Assembly: GCF_003987315.1 (NCBI RefSeq)
Contig: NZ_PIPI01000008.1
Location: forward strand, 82,993 to 146,992
Length of the DNA: 64,000 nucleotides
Direction: 5' to 3'
Source of the DNA: Aliidiomarina haloalkalitolerans
Lineage (GTDB): Bacteria > Pseudomonadota > Gammaproteobacteria > Enterobacterales > Alteromonadaceae
Each line of letters starts with the position of its first letter. Position 1 is the first letter of the stretch. Made by a program: the position numbers and the translations under genes. A model generated the notes under the pieces. It was given only the letters and a program-made list of their open reading frames with translations. It was not told where the DNA came from and did no database searches. Shown piece after piece: positions 1 through 9,771 of this stretch.

Positions 1-114
1 TTGATTCAGGAATGAAATAGCTAAGCTGCTAGTTAAGCCATGGCTTACAAGAATAGACGGTTTTTAGTGCTTTAAGCATCGCCTAGCCACTGAAACACAC
101 GAGTAACCACCGCT

Positions 115-2055
115 TCAGCGGCTATGTTCCTTGTTACTTGACGGGCTATTTGCAGTGCTAGTGCTTTGCCACACCAAGTCTGAAATCCCATCGTTGGGTG
201 TGAACGCCAGCGGTGCTTTCTGCAGCAGTTGATGCACTTTGTCAATTTGGAACACATGGCAGTGTTGATCAAGTTCCGTCAGCAATGCTTCAACTTCTTC
301 CCACGGTAAGTCTATTTCGTTGGCAGTCATAATGCGCGGGTGGTCGGTCGCGCGCACGTCATCACCAATTAATAGCTCTTCATAGAGTTTTTCACCTGGC
401 CGTAAGCCAGAGTAATGAATTTCGATGTCGCCACGCGGGTGCTGGTCGTCTTTCACTGATTTACCCATAAGGTGAATCAGTTTGCGTGCCAGTTGTTCAA
501 TTTTTACGGGTTCACCCATATCGAGCACGAACACTTCCCCACCGGTGCCACTGCCGTCACAGCTCATCGCGCCAGCCTGTATCACTAACTGTGCTGCTTC
601 GGGAATGGTCATAAAGTAACGGGTGATTTCTTTGTCGGTAACTGTAACCGGGCCACCCGCTTTTATCTGCTCGCGAAAACGTGGTACCACGGACCCTGAG
701 GAGCCTAGGACATTACCGAAACGCACCATGCAGAAGCAGGTCCAGTCTTGACGTTTAGCCAGTGCTTGTAGCACTAACTCGGCCATGCGTTTCGTTGCGC
801 CCATAACATTGGTTGGGCGTACGGCTTTGTCGGTGGAAACCAGTACAAAGTTCTCGACCCCAGCATTAATGGCTGCCTCACCGGTAAACCAAGTACCGAA
901 GACGTTGTTGCGCACGGCTTCAACTATGTTGTACTCAACCATGGGCACATGTTTATAAGCTGCGGCGTGGTAAACGGTTTGCACTTTAAAGGCGCGCATC
1001 ACTGCTTCAATGCGGTTCTGGCGTTGTATTGTCCCCATAATGGGTACAATACGAACATCCTGCAGGCTTTCTGCTTCAACAAGCTCACGCAGTTCTTGTT
1101 CAATTGCGTACAGTGAGTATTCACTTAGTTCAAACAATACCAAGCACTTTGGTTTGTAGCGCACAATTTGGCGGCATAGCTCGGAGCCGATTGAACCGCC
1201 TGCGCCAGTAACTAATACGACTTTGCTGCGGATGTTTCTGTCCATCAGATGTTCGCGTGGTGGTACTGGATCTCGCCCAAGTAGGTCTTCAACGCGCACG
1301 TCTTCAAGGAGGTCGATTTGTCGGCCGGAAACAAGGTCTGCCATGCCCGGAATGGTCATTACTTGCACGGTGAGCGGCTCTAAGCGCTCTAGTACTCGCT
1401 TTCGCTCACGCAAAGTGGCCGAAGGCATGGCTAATAGAACTCGTGTAACGCCTTTACGCTGGATGAGTGTTTCAATAGCGTCTGGTGAGTGCACACTTAT
1501 GCTGAGTATTGATGAGTTATGCAGGGTGCTGTCGTCGTCAATAAACGCTGTGGTGTAAAACTCATTGCCGTTCATGAGAGCTTGGGCAAGCTGGCGACCT
1601 GAAGCGCCAGCACCATAGATAATCACTGGTTGGCGTTTACCGCGATTACGCTGTTGCACCGAGCCGCGCAGTAACAAGCGCGAACCACCAATTAAAAGCA
1701 GTGACACTAATGCATAGGTGATAATCGCACTAATAGGAATGGGCGAAGCGGAGTAGTCTCGTAGTAAATACAGCAGCGCAGCAGAAAAGCTAACCCCAAT
1801 CGACACAGTGACTAATGCCCGAAAGCCGATATAGCGGACAATAGCGCGATACAAACCGAGTAGTTTAAACACCCCAATGGACGCGGCGACGGTAATACCA
1901 GTTACGAGCCAAACACTATAGTGATTTGGCAAGTACAAGGTTTCGTAGCGGACGCTTAAGGCAAACCATAGGGAAAACAGCAAAAAGAGTACATCGACCA
2001 TTAAGGCGATACTGTTTTTTGCTCCACGCGGTAATTTAAACAATAAGTCCATCAT
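115..2055 (-). CDS. Membrane-bound NDP-sugar 4,6-dehydratase (WbpM/PglF/CapD family)
   Basis: This 646-residue protein probably converts UDP-GlcNAc to the UDP-4-keto-6-deoxy sugar, the first step towards QuiNAc or related sugars. The N-terminal third holds about four membrane segments and a first Rossmann-like domain (GAGASGRQLAQAL). The C-terminal half has the NAD motif TGAGGSIGSELCRQI and the M-x3-K active-site variant in NVMGATKR, which replaces the usual Y-x3-K and is typical of the large WbpM/PglF proteins. Length fits that family. It is the last gene of the polysaccharide operon, 52 bp after an acetyltransferase gene. The product sugar is inferred from the neighbouring reductase-like gene; the enzyme class itself is clear. 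Confidence 0.9.
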   Translation of the reverse strand: MMDLLFKLPRGAKNSIALMVDVLFLLFSLWFALSVRYETLYLPNHYSVWLVTGITVAASIGVFKLLGLYRAIVRYIGFRALVTVSIGVSFSAALLYLLRDYSASPIPISAIITYALVSLLLIGGSRLLLRGSVQQRNRGKRQPVIIYGAGASGRQLAQALMNGNEFYTTAFIDDDSTLHNSSILSISVHSPDAIETLIQRKGVTRVLLAMPSATLRERKRVLERLEPLTVQVMTIPGMADLVSGRQIDLLEDVRVEDLLGRDPVPPREHLMDRNIRSKVVLVTGAGGSIGSELCRQIVRYKPKCLVLFELSEYSLYAIEQELRELVEAESLQDVRIVPIMGTIQRQNRIEAVMRAFKVQTVYHAAAYKHVPMVEYNIVEAVRNNVFGTWFTGEAAINAGVENFVLVSTDKAVRPTNVMGATKRMAELVLQALAKRQDWTCFCMVRFGNVLGSSGSVVPRFREQIKAGGPVTVTDKEITRYFMTIPEAAQLVIQAGAMSCDGSGTGGEVFVLDMGEPVKIEQLARKLIHLMGKSVKDDQHPRGDIEIHYSGLRPGEKLYEELLIGDDVRATDHPRIMTANEIDLPWEEVEALLTELDQHCHVFQIDKVHQLLQKAPLAFTPNDGISDLVWQSTSTANSPSSNKEHSR

Positions 2056-2107
2056 TGAGGGTTAGCTTCCGTAAACTATGGTTGTGTTGTTGCAAGGACA
2101 ACAATAC

Positions 2108-2659
2108 CTATTTCCAAACTTCCCATGCAGGCACGTCGACTCCGTAGCCTGCACTGCGACCTGCCTGTAACCACGCACCTTCGCGGAGTGTCGCGGACCC
2201 AGCAATCGCAACACCGACACCTAGGTGCGCATAGTCTTCCATAATCGAGTCATGATCAGCAGTAGCATTTGCATTTAATATACAGCCCCGTCCAACTTTA
2301 GCATAAGGCCCAACAACTACACCTGCCATTATGCTCGTGCCAGCTCCAACGGTTGCATCTGCGCTGACATATGCTCGGGGATGAATAATAGTGGCTAACG
2401 ACAAGCCTGTATCGAGAATCGATTCCGTAAGCTTTTTCCGAACCTGTCCGTTCCCAATCGCACAAATAGCTGCGTCATAACCTGCTGCAATGCGCTTTAG
2501 ATCTTGAGATCTCCCTACAACTTCAAAGTGACCACTCAAACTAACTTGAGGGAAATTATCGTCGAGCATTGCAATTTCTTCCCAGTCGCCAGTTAATTTC
2601 GCCGCTTCACCAACGGTTCTGCCAAAACCTCCAGAACCTAAGATAAAAAGTCGCTTCAT
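2108..2659 (-). CDS. Sugar O/N-acetyltransferase, NeuD/PglD family
   Basis: The 183-residue protein has an N-terminal PglD-type substrate-binding Rossmann domain (MKRLFILGSGGFGRTV) followed by left-handed beta-helix hexapeptide repeats from about residue 85 (STIIHPRAYVSADATVGAG-like), with the His of NATADHDS as the likely catalytic base. Such enzymes transfer acetyl from acetyl-CoA to an amino or hydroxyl group of a nucleotide-activated sugar. It overlaps the preceding formyltransferase gene by 4 bp, so the two are translationally coupled. A 4-aminotransferase, which a bacillosamine pathway would need, is not seen in the operon, so the acceptor is not certain. Confidence 0.85.
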   Translation of the reverse strand: MKRLFILGSGGFGRTVGEAAKLTGDWEEIAMLDDNFPQVSLSGHFEVVGRSQDLKRIAAGYDAAICAIGNGQVRKKLTESILDTGLSLATIIHPRAYVSADATVGAGTSIMAGVVVGPYAKVGRGCILNANATADHDSIMEDYAHLGVGVAIAGSATLREGAWLQAGRSAGYGVDVPAWEVWK

Positions 2660-3501
2660 ATTGATGGAATTTCCATTTCGTCAAACTCTACAAACTCAAG
2701 CCAACCGTCTTCGAACTGAAAGCCTGCGTTAGTTGTTGATTCTGACTTAACTTCTGCTTGCCAAATCACAAAACGACGACCATTAATGTCAATGAACGCA
2801 CCTGGGTAGGGTCTTGTGACAGCTCTAACTAGTCGCTCAGCATCCTGAACGTTACCCTTTGGATCGATTCGACCATCTTCTGGTTTTCTTCCCGGCCACT
2901 CCGTCGCTTTCGAGTCGTCCTGTTCTGTTAAGGTTATCGAATTTGACATGAGCGCCGGCACCACTTTTTTCATTAACCGAATGTGCGCTTCGTCAACCAA
3001 TTCGTAAAGCTCAGATGCGGTGGTTTTAGCAGAGAGCGGTATTTCCACTTGGTCGACGATCGGCCCTGTGTCAACGCCAGTGTCTAGCTTAAACAGAGTC
3101 ACTCCGGTCTTATCTAGACCTTTTAGAATAGCCCATGGAATTGCAGCTCGACCTCGTCCTTTAGGTAGAAGTGTTGGGTGCATACCGAGCACTCCCTGCT
3201 TTGGCGCATTTAATACTTCACTTCCAGCAATTTGCGACCAACCGATAATAAATAACCAGTCAATCTCATGCTGCTTAATCGCTTCAATTACGTCTTGGTT
3301 GTTTACATGGCGCGATTTAAGCAACGGAATATTGTGCTTTAAACAGAAATTATCGAGATAGACTCGACCTGACTTATTAATTGCTTGATCATCATGGAGC
3401 GTCATAGCAAAACTAAGTTTTCCACCTGCACTATACAGGGCTTCCATGCATGATAGTCCAAGCTGTACGCAAGTGACGAATCCAATTCTAGGCATACTCA
3501 T
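2656..3501 (-). CDS. Formyltransferase-family protein (sugar formyltransferase-like)
   Basis: The 281-residue protein shows the Fmt/ArnA formyltransferase fold, with HPTLLPKGRGRA and DTGVDTGPIVDQ carrying the catalytic His and Asp. The Asn that normally precedes the His (N-x-H) is Gly here (GMHP), so the classical Asn-His-Asp triad is incomplete, as in a distinct subgroup of capsule-cluster proteins. A C-terminal beta domain follows. The start at 3501 is preferred over the longer frame beginning at 3552 because an AAGG-type ribosome site precedes ATGAGTATGCC and because the longer form would overlap the sugar-transferase gene. It likely formylates or otherwise modifies an amino sugar, but the substrate is unknown. 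Confidence 0.75.
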   Translation of the reverse strand: MSMPRIGFVTCVQLGLSCMEALYSAGGKLSFAMTLHDDQAINKSGRVYLDNFCLKHNIPLLKSRHVNNQDVIEAIKQHEIDWLFIIGWSQIAGSEVLNAPKQGVLGMHPTLLPKGRGRAAIPWAILKGLDKTGVTLFKLDTGVDTGPIVDQVEIPLSAKTTASELYELVDEAHIRLMKKVVPALMSNSITLTEQDDSKATEWPGRKPEDGRIDPKGNVQDAERLVRAVTRPYPGAFIDINGRRFVIWQAEVKSESTTNAGFQFEDGWLEFVEFDEMEIPSI

Positions 3502-3517
3502 CGTGGAATCCCTTCTT

Positions 3518-4105
3518 CTAATACACGGGTGGTGGCTTGAGCAAGTAAACAAAGGTACGCAAGATAATTTTAATATCTGATAGTAGAGTTACGTTCTTCG
3601 CGTACTTTCCATCAAAAGCTGCCTTTTCTGGTACGCTCATTCCATCAAACGACGATACCTGCGCTAAACCTGTTAGCCCTGGACGACAATTCAGTGCACC
3701 ATTTTTCTGGCGAAGCTCGGTCAATTCGGCTTGGGCTGGAATGGGTGGTCGAGGTCCAACAATACTCATATCACCTTTGAGTACGTTAAAAAGTTGCGGA
3801 AGCTCGTCTAGATTAGTTCTTCGAATGAATTTGCCAACCCAGGTCAGCTTAACTTGCCCGACTTTATCTGATGGTAAGTCGCCGGTATTAATTGGCATAC
3901 TACGAAACTTGTAGAAATCGAAGGTTTCGCCATAGCGCCCAACTCTTTTCTGCTTAAAGATAACGGGGCCTGGGTCAAATATCTTTATTAATACGGCGAT
4001 AAGCACCATAAATGGAAGAAGAAGAATTGTGGCAGAAATAACGATTAAAAAGTCAACAAGCCGTTTGCCAACTTGCTCATAGAAAGATGCTGTTTTCACA
4101 TACAC
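3518..4105 (-). CDS. Initiating sugar-phosphate transferase (WcaJ/PglC-like)
   Basis: This enzyme transfers a sugar phosphate to undecaprenyl phosphate at the inner membrane to start repeat-unit assembly. The 195-residue protein is the small PglC-type form: one N-terminal membrane or re-entrant helix (residues 16-38), then [40 protein letters not shown] and the VGPRPP motif of the bacterial sugar transferase domain. It lacks the four extra transmembrane helices of WcaJ. The start is a GTG at 4105 or, with better spacing from a GGAG site, GTG at 4099. It lies 45 bp after the PIG-L deacetylase gene. Confidence 0.9.
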   Translation of the reverse strand: MYVKTASFYEQVGKRLVDFLIVISATILLLPFMVLIAVLIKIFDPGPVIFKQKRVGRYGETFDFYKFRSMPINTGDLPSDKVGQVKLTWVGKFIRRTNLDELPQLFNVLKGDMSIVGPRPPIPAQAELTELRQKNGALNCRPGLTGLAQVSSFDGMSVPEKAAFDGKYAKNVTLLSDIKIILRTFVYLLKPPPVY

Positions 4106-4150
4106 TCCATTGCGAAAGCCGAACCATTATAAGAAATAGATTTGCTCGAA

Positions 4151-4840
4151 CTATAAACCTTGTTTAAATACGAGTTGAAATGCCTCAGAATAATTCTGAC
4201 CAGCTTGACCGCCCCTGTACGCAGCAAGTCCGCGCAAAACTTCGTCACTCCGCGGGTGAGGAAAAGGCCGCATGACTTTGCGGTAGTGGCCAAGGGCTTT
4301 GATTTTTTTGTTTAAGAATTCTTCGCCAATTTCAACAAAAGTCGAGGGAATAAAATTTTCGCCGGTTGTTGAGAAACTCCAATCCGATGATGACAATATC
4401 TCCATGAAATACAGACTTTCAAGCGGCGGAATATCCGAACGGCGCTGATACAAACGCGCTGCTGCCTGACAAGCTTTAGAGATTTGCACATGGTCGTCGT
4501 TCAAATCGCCAGGATGGTGAGTAAAAATGCGAGTCGGCTTAAACTTTTCGATCTGTTGTTCTATGAACTGCACTATTTCAATGTGCGGAACTGTATTCAT
4601 GCGAATGTTTGGAAATGAGCCAAGCACCGGTTCGTTGAACCCAACCTCCGCATTAGCATTACACATGTCGGTGTATAACTCGTCATCTGACGGACGGTGG
4701 CTGCGAACGTCAACATTCCCACAAAGAATAACAGGTTGAATAATTTCACCTGCAGCAGCAAGTTTCGCTCCCGTAGCTCCGAATCCAAGTATTTCGTCGT
4801 CGGGGTGGGCTACGACCACTAAGTTAACCGGTCTTTCCAT
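4151..4840 (-). CDS. PIG-L family deacetylase
   Basis: The 229-residue protein carries the zinc-binding AHPDDE motif at residues 11-16 and a second histidine cluster (FTHHPGDLNDDH), the signature of PIG-L/LmbE N-acetylglucosamine deacetylases. It probably removes an N-acetyl group from a sugar in the polysaccharide pathway, which could expose an amine for the formyl- or acetyltransferase encoded downstream. Its start codon overlaps the stop of the preceding epimerase gene in a TAATG junction, indicating coupling. The substrate is inferred only from context. Confidence 0.85.
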   Translation of the reverse strand: MERPVNLVVVAHPDDEILGFGATGAKLAAAGEIIQPVILCGNVDVRSHRPSDDELYTDMCNANAEVGFNEPVLGSFPNIRMNTVPHIEIVQFIEQQIEKFKPTRIFTHHPGDLNDDHVQISKACQAAARLYQRRSDIPPLESLYFMEILSSSDWSFSTTGENFIPSTFVEIGEEFLNKKIKALGHYRKVMRPFPHPRSDEVLRGLAAYRGGQAGQNYSEAFQLVFKQGL

Positions 4841-5793
4841 TAGGTGCGCTCCCCTGCATGTTGTATAAAGTGCAACGCTGTTTTATCCAACTGCTCCTGC
4901 ATGGAAAAAGGGGGTTTCCAGCCAAGTAAACGAGTTGCCTTCTCTGAAGATACATATAGGTCGTCAAACAAGCGTTGTGCCATTTGCCCTTTACCTATAA
5001 GCTTCGCACCAAAGTTCATTAAAGGAACAGGAACCGGCATAATAACCGATTTACTGCTTAATGACTTTTTCAGCTTCTGTAATAATTCTGATGTTGAAAC
5101 GTCACATTGGTCAGAAATTAAAAAGGCTTCGTTTGCAGCTTCGGGATGTTCAATACACAATTGGATAAAATCACATAAATTATCTATGCCAACCAAACTA
5201 CGCTTATTCTTAACCAAACCTAAAGGTATAGGTAATCCTTTATGAAGCCATTTCATCATACTCTCAAAGTTAGCTTTCACACCCGGACCATAAATTAACG
5301 GAGGTCGAATAATAACGACTTCCATCCCTGTGTCAGCCGCTATTTTCCGCAAACCTATCTCTGCTTCTAACTTTGAAATACCGTACGGATCAACCGGCTC
5401 AAGCTGTTCTTCCTCGATAATCACGTTTCTTCCATGATTTCGTTCGCCATGCACTTTTATGGAACTAATATAAATAAATCGTTTTACTCCAGAAATAGCT
5501 GCAAAGTGAGCTAGGTTTAAAGTTCCCGCTGTATTTACTTTTCGATAGTCAGAAATTGGATCCTTCGAGCTTTCATTCATTATATGGGCTCGAGCCGCAC
5601 AATGAATAACTACATCAATACCTTCAAGCCACGCACATCTTCGCAAAGTCAGGCTTTCATCTATTTCACAACCTACGTAAGGAAAGTTGCTTTTTTTTCT
5701 AACCACACCAAGAATAGAGTATACTGACGTCAATTTTTCAGCTAAGAATTGCCCAAGGAAACCTGAAACTCCTGTGATTGCAACATTCTTCAT
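4840..5793 (-). CDS. NAD-dependent epimerase/reductase, probable UDP-4-keto sugar reductase
   Basis: The 317-residue extended short-chain dehydrogenase has the N-terminal ITGVSGFLGQFLAEKL dinucleotide-binding motif, a Ser in YISSIKVHGE and the catalytic Y-x3-K in YGISKLEAE. The SSIKVHGE and RSLVGIDNLCDFI segments resemble the WbpV/WreQ group that reduces UDP-4-keto-6-deoxy-GlcNAc to UDP-QuiNAc. Together with the WbpM-like dehydratase at the end of the operon this suggests a QuiNAc branch. A UDP-GlcNAc 4-epimerase role is the main alternative. It is followed by the PIG-L gene with a 1-bp overlap. Confidence 0.8.
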   Translation of the reverse strand: MKNVAITGVSGFLGQFLAEKLTSVYSILGVVRKKSNFPYVGCEIDESLTLRRCAWLEGIDVVIHCAARAHIMNESSKDPISDYRKVNTAGTLNLAHFAAISGVKRFIYISSIKVHGERNHGRNVIIEEEQLEPVDPYGISKLEAEIGLRKIAADTGMEVVIIRPPLIYGPGVKANFESMMKWLHKGLPIPLGLVKNKRSLVGIDNLCDFIQLCIEHPEAANEAFLISDQCDVSTSELLQKLKKSLSSKSVIMPVPVPLMNFGAKLIGKGQMAQRLFDDLYVSSEKATRLLGWKPPFSMQEQLDKTALHFIQHAGERT

Positions 5794-5795
5794 AA

Positions 5796-6977
5796 CTAAT
5801 TGGGTTCTCGTGAAGTTTTAATGATTTGTTCTGCTAGCTCCTTGCAAATAGATGTTCTAGAGTAAGATGATACGAAGTCTGTTCTATCTATCTCTGAGCT
5901 GACTGCTAATTCTTTAATAGCTTTAGCACCCGACTCATAATCACAAGGTTGAAAAACTTTTGAACCTCGAATTTTCTCACTAATAAACTCTGCTGCGTAG
6001 CCTCCAACGCCTGCAGCGATTGGTTTTCCCGTTGAAGCATACTCGAACAATTTAGACGGCAGTACTTTTTCAAATGCTGGAACGTCATTAAGGTGTAAAA
6101 ACAATATATCTGCTCTTGAATACTCTGCAAGTAAAGAGGCCCTATCTATAGGAGGAATCAATTCAACATTTTCTAATTGATACTTCCTTATTTTCTCTTC
6201 AAGTAATAATCGTTTACCTCCATCTCCAATCAATCTGAATTGATATCTTTCACCCAATTGTTTTGCTAATGGTGGTACAATTATGTGTAAGCCTTGACTA
6301 TCACCCATATTCCCTGCATACAGGATTACAGTAACTTCTTGAACTCCTTTAGGTTTTGGCCAAGGGTGATTTATAAAAACCTCATCTATCCCATTCGGAA
6401 AATACATAAAACGTGATGATGTATACCTCTGTTGAAAATACGAACGGAACCCTTCACTAACTAAGTTTACTTTATCTGCATGATTTATACTGTAACGTTC
6501 TAGTATGCCAAACATCGGTAAAGCCCATGCTGTAATATACTTTGGAAAAACATCAGAAATTGTATCGACAAAAATATCCCGGATATCAAGAAATAACTTT
6601 GCTTTTAGTTTTCTTGACATATATGAAGCTAAAACTGCAGTCATAAGTCTTGACGAAGTGCCAAAAACCAAGTCGTAAGACTGCCCTTTTGTAACTCTAC
6701 GCACAAAATTGACATAGTGTCGAAAAGTGAGCGCCTGATCTATAAATCCATTCTTGTGTTCTGGCAGTTTTATCCTGTGAATCGTCGTGATATCCCGTCG
6801 CTCAATATCGCATGACTCTTTTGTATATGTGTGATACCGGTTAGGTTGTGTTGTAACTACGTCTAGTTTACTTCCCTTTGGAAGCTGCTCCTCTAGCTCT
6901 TTAACTAGCGCTGTAGCTCTAAATGAACCAGCAGACAAATCTGGCTCAAAGTAATAAGTTAAAAAAAGTATCTTCAT
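5796..6977 (-). CDS. Glycosyltransferase family 4 (WbuB-like)
   Basis: The 393-residue GT-B glycosyltransferase has an N-terminal acceptor domain (FLTYYFEPDLSAGSFRA) and a C-terminal nucleotide-sugar domain with ILYAGNMGDSQG and the E-x7-E-like region LPSKLFEYASTGKPI. The layout and the opening residues match the WbuB group found in O-antigen and capsule clusters. It adds one sugar to the lipid-linked repeat unit on the cytoplasmic face. Its ATG overlaps the stop of the heparinase-like gene (ATGA), so it is in the same transcript. Donor and acceptor cannot be read from sequence. Confidence 0.85.
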   Translation of the reverse strand: MKILFLTYYFEPDLSAGSFRATALVKELEEQLPKGSKLDVVTTQPNRYHTYTKESCDIERRDITTIHRIKLPEHKNGFIDQALTFRHYVNFVRRVTKGQSYDLVFGTSSRLMTAVLASYMSRKLKAKLFLDIRDIFVDTISDVFPKYITAWALPMFGILERYSINHADKVNLVSEGFRSYFQQRYTSSRFMYFPNGIDEVFINHPWPKPKGVQEVTVILYAGNMGDSQGLHIIVPPLAKQLGERYQFRLIGDGGKRLLLEEKIRKYQLENVELIPPIDRASLLAEYSRADILFLHLNDVPAFEKVLPSKLFEYASTGKPIAAGVGGYAAEFISEKIRGSKVFQPCDYESGAKAIKELAVSSEIDRTDFVSSYSRTSICKELAEQIIKTSREPN

Positions 6978-8593
6978 GATGAAATCGTTGTTACCAACTT
7001 GTCCTTAAAGAGAACAGAAATTTTCTTGTTCGGTATTGCTTTACCAAATTCCGGATACCACTCACCACACTCTATCCTAAGTGTTTCCGCATGTTCTGAA
7101 AAATTTATATGAACTAAAGATCCGCCAACCTCTGCCGCTAAACTGTGTGTGTCTAAAACTGACAATTGACACGCCGGATGGAAGTGAAAGTGTGCACATC
7201 CAAATACTCCGCTAGATATTACGTCATGGATTACGAGGCTCTTCTTGTTTTGAGCTCCAAAATCAAATTTACGAACGTGAGTAGAGGTTATGTTGTTCAA
7301 CCAGAAACCTTCGATTCTGCATTCAAATGAGTGTTCGGTAATTTGTTTACTTACGCTTGCTCTCCGTGCCACTCGAAAACCTGACCAAACTTCAGAACTA
7401 TTCAATACTTGACCGTCTCTTATAATCTCAACCGTGTTATGCGAACAAGTTGATCTTTGTTTAAGTCGACGACGGCTCATTCCATATTCATCGATTCCAG
7501 AGTTCACTAGTATGCGTTGTGTGCCGATTGATAGTTCAAACGAGCCCGCTTCCGCATGAGCATGACCAGGCTGGTACTTGGGCGCTATTTCACCAACGTC
7601 AGCCACTAGAGTAAATGGTCCAACTTTTTGCTTAATAAAATTGCTTTGGTCCAGCTGAAGTAAAGAAGGCCTTATACCTAGCGCTTCTGCGTATTCTTGG
7701 ATTTGGTGCACTTTAGGCGCAATCCCGAATGTTGAGTCATTAAAAAAGGGGATTTCACCATCTGTATGAATAATATTCGATAACCAACTTAATCCATTCT
7801 CAACTTTAACTTTTATTTTCTCGATGACAGGCCTTGCTTCTGGATCACGTGAACTAAACAAACAATAGAGATCTAAAAGATCCCACATCAAAATGCAATG
7901 ATACATCGGTGAGCGTTCGTAGTGAGCGCCGTCATTTAAAAACTGTTCTTTTAGCTCTGCTGTGAGAAGTCGGTTACTTAATTTGCGCCAACGTTTGGCT
8001 TCTAATCCTGCAAAGAATTGCCCCGCGAACGCAAGTGCTTTCGCATTAGCGAACAAATGATTTGCTAGTATGTGGAACTCTAATTGTTTTTCTAACGCTC
8101 TCACCTGCGTATGCAGGCTATTAAGAATGGTTTGATCTACATACTCAGGATTACGCGAACACCACTTTATCCAATTAACAATTCGAAGTGAAAGCGGATA
8201 AGCTTCCCAACCGTCCCCATGCATAATTGGATTCTCATTAATCCATTTGTGGATTAACCTTTCATGTTCTAACACCCTCTGATCACTATTCGTTGAGTTT
8301 AGGTCATCAAAATAATGTAGATTATATCGCCATAGTTTTTCTAATATCGGAGAGTGCCAGTCATCGGTACTTCTTATCTCAAAGCTAAAATTCAGAAAGT
8401 TGAATCTTGATTCCGAAAAGAACGACTGAGAAGAGTAAAGATGCCCATGCCACTCATTAAATGTCTTAATTTCAGCTTTAGCAGTACCGGCTATTCTTGG
8501 TATCGGTCTTAATCTATACCATATCTGGAACGTCACTTGTTTTAAACGCAAGTAACGAACGGTACGTAGCAACAATAAAAGCCCTTTTAACAT
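6974..8593 (-). CDS. Heparinase II/III-like (alginate lyase-type) protein
   Basis: The 539-residue protein has an alpha/alpha-toroid N-terminal half (YNLHYFDDLN, NHLFANAKAL) and a heparinase II/III-type beta-sandwich C-terminal half with the conserved GHAHAEAGSFELSIG and STCSHNTVEI segments. Members inside polysaccharide operons are thought to cleave uronate-containing chains and may trim or release the polymer. The presence of UDP-ManNAcA genes next door fits a uronic-acid-containing substrate. No clear signal peptide is visible, which is common in capsule-locus members and leaves its location uncertain. Confidence 0.85.
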   Translation of the reverse strand: MLKGLLLLLRTVRYLRLKQVTFQIWYRLRPIPRIAGTAKAEIKTFNEWHGHLYSSQSFFSESRFNFLNFSFEIRSTDDWHSPILEKLWRYNLHYFDDLNSTNSDQRVLEHERLIHKWINENPIMHGDGWEAYPLSLRIVNWIKWCSRNPEYVDQTILNSLHTQVRALEKQLEFHILANHLFANAKALAFAGQFFAGLEAKRWRKLSNRLLTAELKEQFLNDGAHYERSPMYHCILMWDLLDLYCLFSSRDPEARPVIEKIKVKVENGLSWLSNIIHTDGEIPFFNDSTFGIAPKVHQIQEYAEALGIRPSLLQLDQSNFIKQKVGPFTLVADVGEIAPKYQPGHAHAEAGSFELSIGTQRILVNSGIDEYGMSRRRLKQRSTCSHNTVEIIRDGQVLNSSEVWSGFRVARRASVSKQITEHSFECRIEGFWLNNITSTHVRKFDFGAQNKKSLVIHDVISSGVFGCAHFHFHPACQLSVLDTHSLAAEVGGSLVHINFSEHAETLRIECGEWYPEFGKAIPNKKISVLFKDKLVTTISS

Positions 8594-8605
8594 AAATAAG
8601 TCAGA

Positions 8606-9751
8606 TTAACTTGTTGCCTTCACTTGACTCAAAAAAGTTGCAATTCGGCTACAAGCTTTTCCGTCTCCATAGGGGTTGTGTGCTCGAGACATCTCAGAGT
8701 ATTTGGATTCGTCATTAAGCAATACAGTAACATTCTCAACAATAGCTACTACATCAGTGCCAACTAATTTTACTGTTCCTGCTTCCACTGCTTCAGGTCG
8801 CTCAGTTGTGTCTCGCATAACTAAAACTGGCTTACCAAGTCCTGGAGCTTCTTCCTGAACACCACCGCTATCGGTCAATACTAAATAACATTGCTGCATT
8901 AGTTGTACAAATGGCTCATAGCCAAGAGGCTCTATAAGGTGAACATTGTTTAACCCTGCCAACAAAGTCTTTACTGGCCTCTGAACATTTGGATTAAGAT
9001 GAACTGGATAAACAAAATGAACATTAGGATGATTGATAGCCAGTGTTCGAAGTGCTTGGCAGATACTCTCGAAACCTTGTCCAAAGTTCTCTCTACGATG
9101 GCCCGTGATCAATACGAAGCGTTTGCTTGAAAGATCGATTGAAAGACCTGCTTTAATTAGTTGGTTTTGAATCGAAATACGCAGTGTCTTATCTTGTTTG
9201 ATCTTTTCAGTAACCCAGTGCAATGCGTCAATCACAGTATTGCCAGTCACAAGTATCGCATCTCTCGCTACATTTTCCTCGAGTAGATCAAGTCTATTCC
9301 TTTCTGTCGGTGCGAAATGCCATTTTGCTATTCGACCTGTAAGTTGGCGGTTAGCTTCTTCGGGCCATGGCGAATATAAATCATGAGTACGTAATCCTGC
9401 CTCAACATGACCGACTGGGATTCGAGCATAAAAAGCGGCCAGTGTTGCTGCAAAAGTTGTAGCTGTATCACCATGCACGAGGACTATATCGGGCCTAGAT
9501 TGGTCTAAAACATCGCGGAGCCCAAGCAGCACACCCGCAGTTATGTCATATAAGTCTTGTCCAGCACGCATTAAATTTAAGTCGTAGTCTGGAGTTATTT
9601 CAAACAACTTCAAGACTTGATCAAGCATTTCTCTGTGTTGAGCAGTGACAGCTACAACAACTTCGAAATCAGTTTCCGCTTGTAGTGTTTTGACTAATGG
9701 TGCCATCTTAATGGCTTCGGGTCGCGTACCAAATGCCAGTAGTATCTTCAC
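8606..9751 (-). CDS. wecB: UDP-N-acetylglucosamine 2-epimerase (non-hydrolysing)
   Basis: This 381-residue cytoplasmic enzyme interconverts UDP-GlcNAc and UDP-ManNAc. Recognisable segments are [13 protein letters not shown] at the N-terminus, [28 protein letters not shown] and [18 protein letters not shown], which cover the UDP and active-site regions of the WecB family. Length is standard. It is paired with wecC immediately upstream in the transcript (20 bp apart), together giving UDP-ManNAcA for the polysaccharide. Confidence 0.97.
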   Translation of the reverse strand: MKILLAFGTRPEAIKMAPLVKTLQAETDFEVVVAVTAQHREMLDQVLKLFEITPDYDLNLMRAGQDLYDITAGVLLGLRDVLDQSRPDIVLVHGDTATTFAATLAAFYARIPVGHVEAGLRTHDLYSPWPEEANRQLTGRIAKWHFAPTERNRLDLLEENVARDAILVTGNTVIDALHWVTEKIKQDKTLRISIQNQLIKAGLSIDLSSKRFVLITGHRRENFGQGFESICQALRTLAINHPNVHFVYPVHLNPNVQRPVKTLLAGLNNVHLIEPLGYEPFVQLMQQCYLVLTDSGGVQEEAPGLGKPVLVMRDTTERPEAVEAGTVKLVGTDVVAIVENVTVLLNDESKYSEMSRAHNPYGDGKACSRIATFLSQVKATS

Positions 9752-9771
9752 GTATTGCCCTTTTCAATCCG

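Noticed and set aside
2656..3552. Longer formyltransferase start at 3552
   Set aside because: It would overlap the sugar-transferase gene by 35 bp and add residues ([17 protein letters not shown]) unlike the family; the ATG at 3501 has a better ribosome site.
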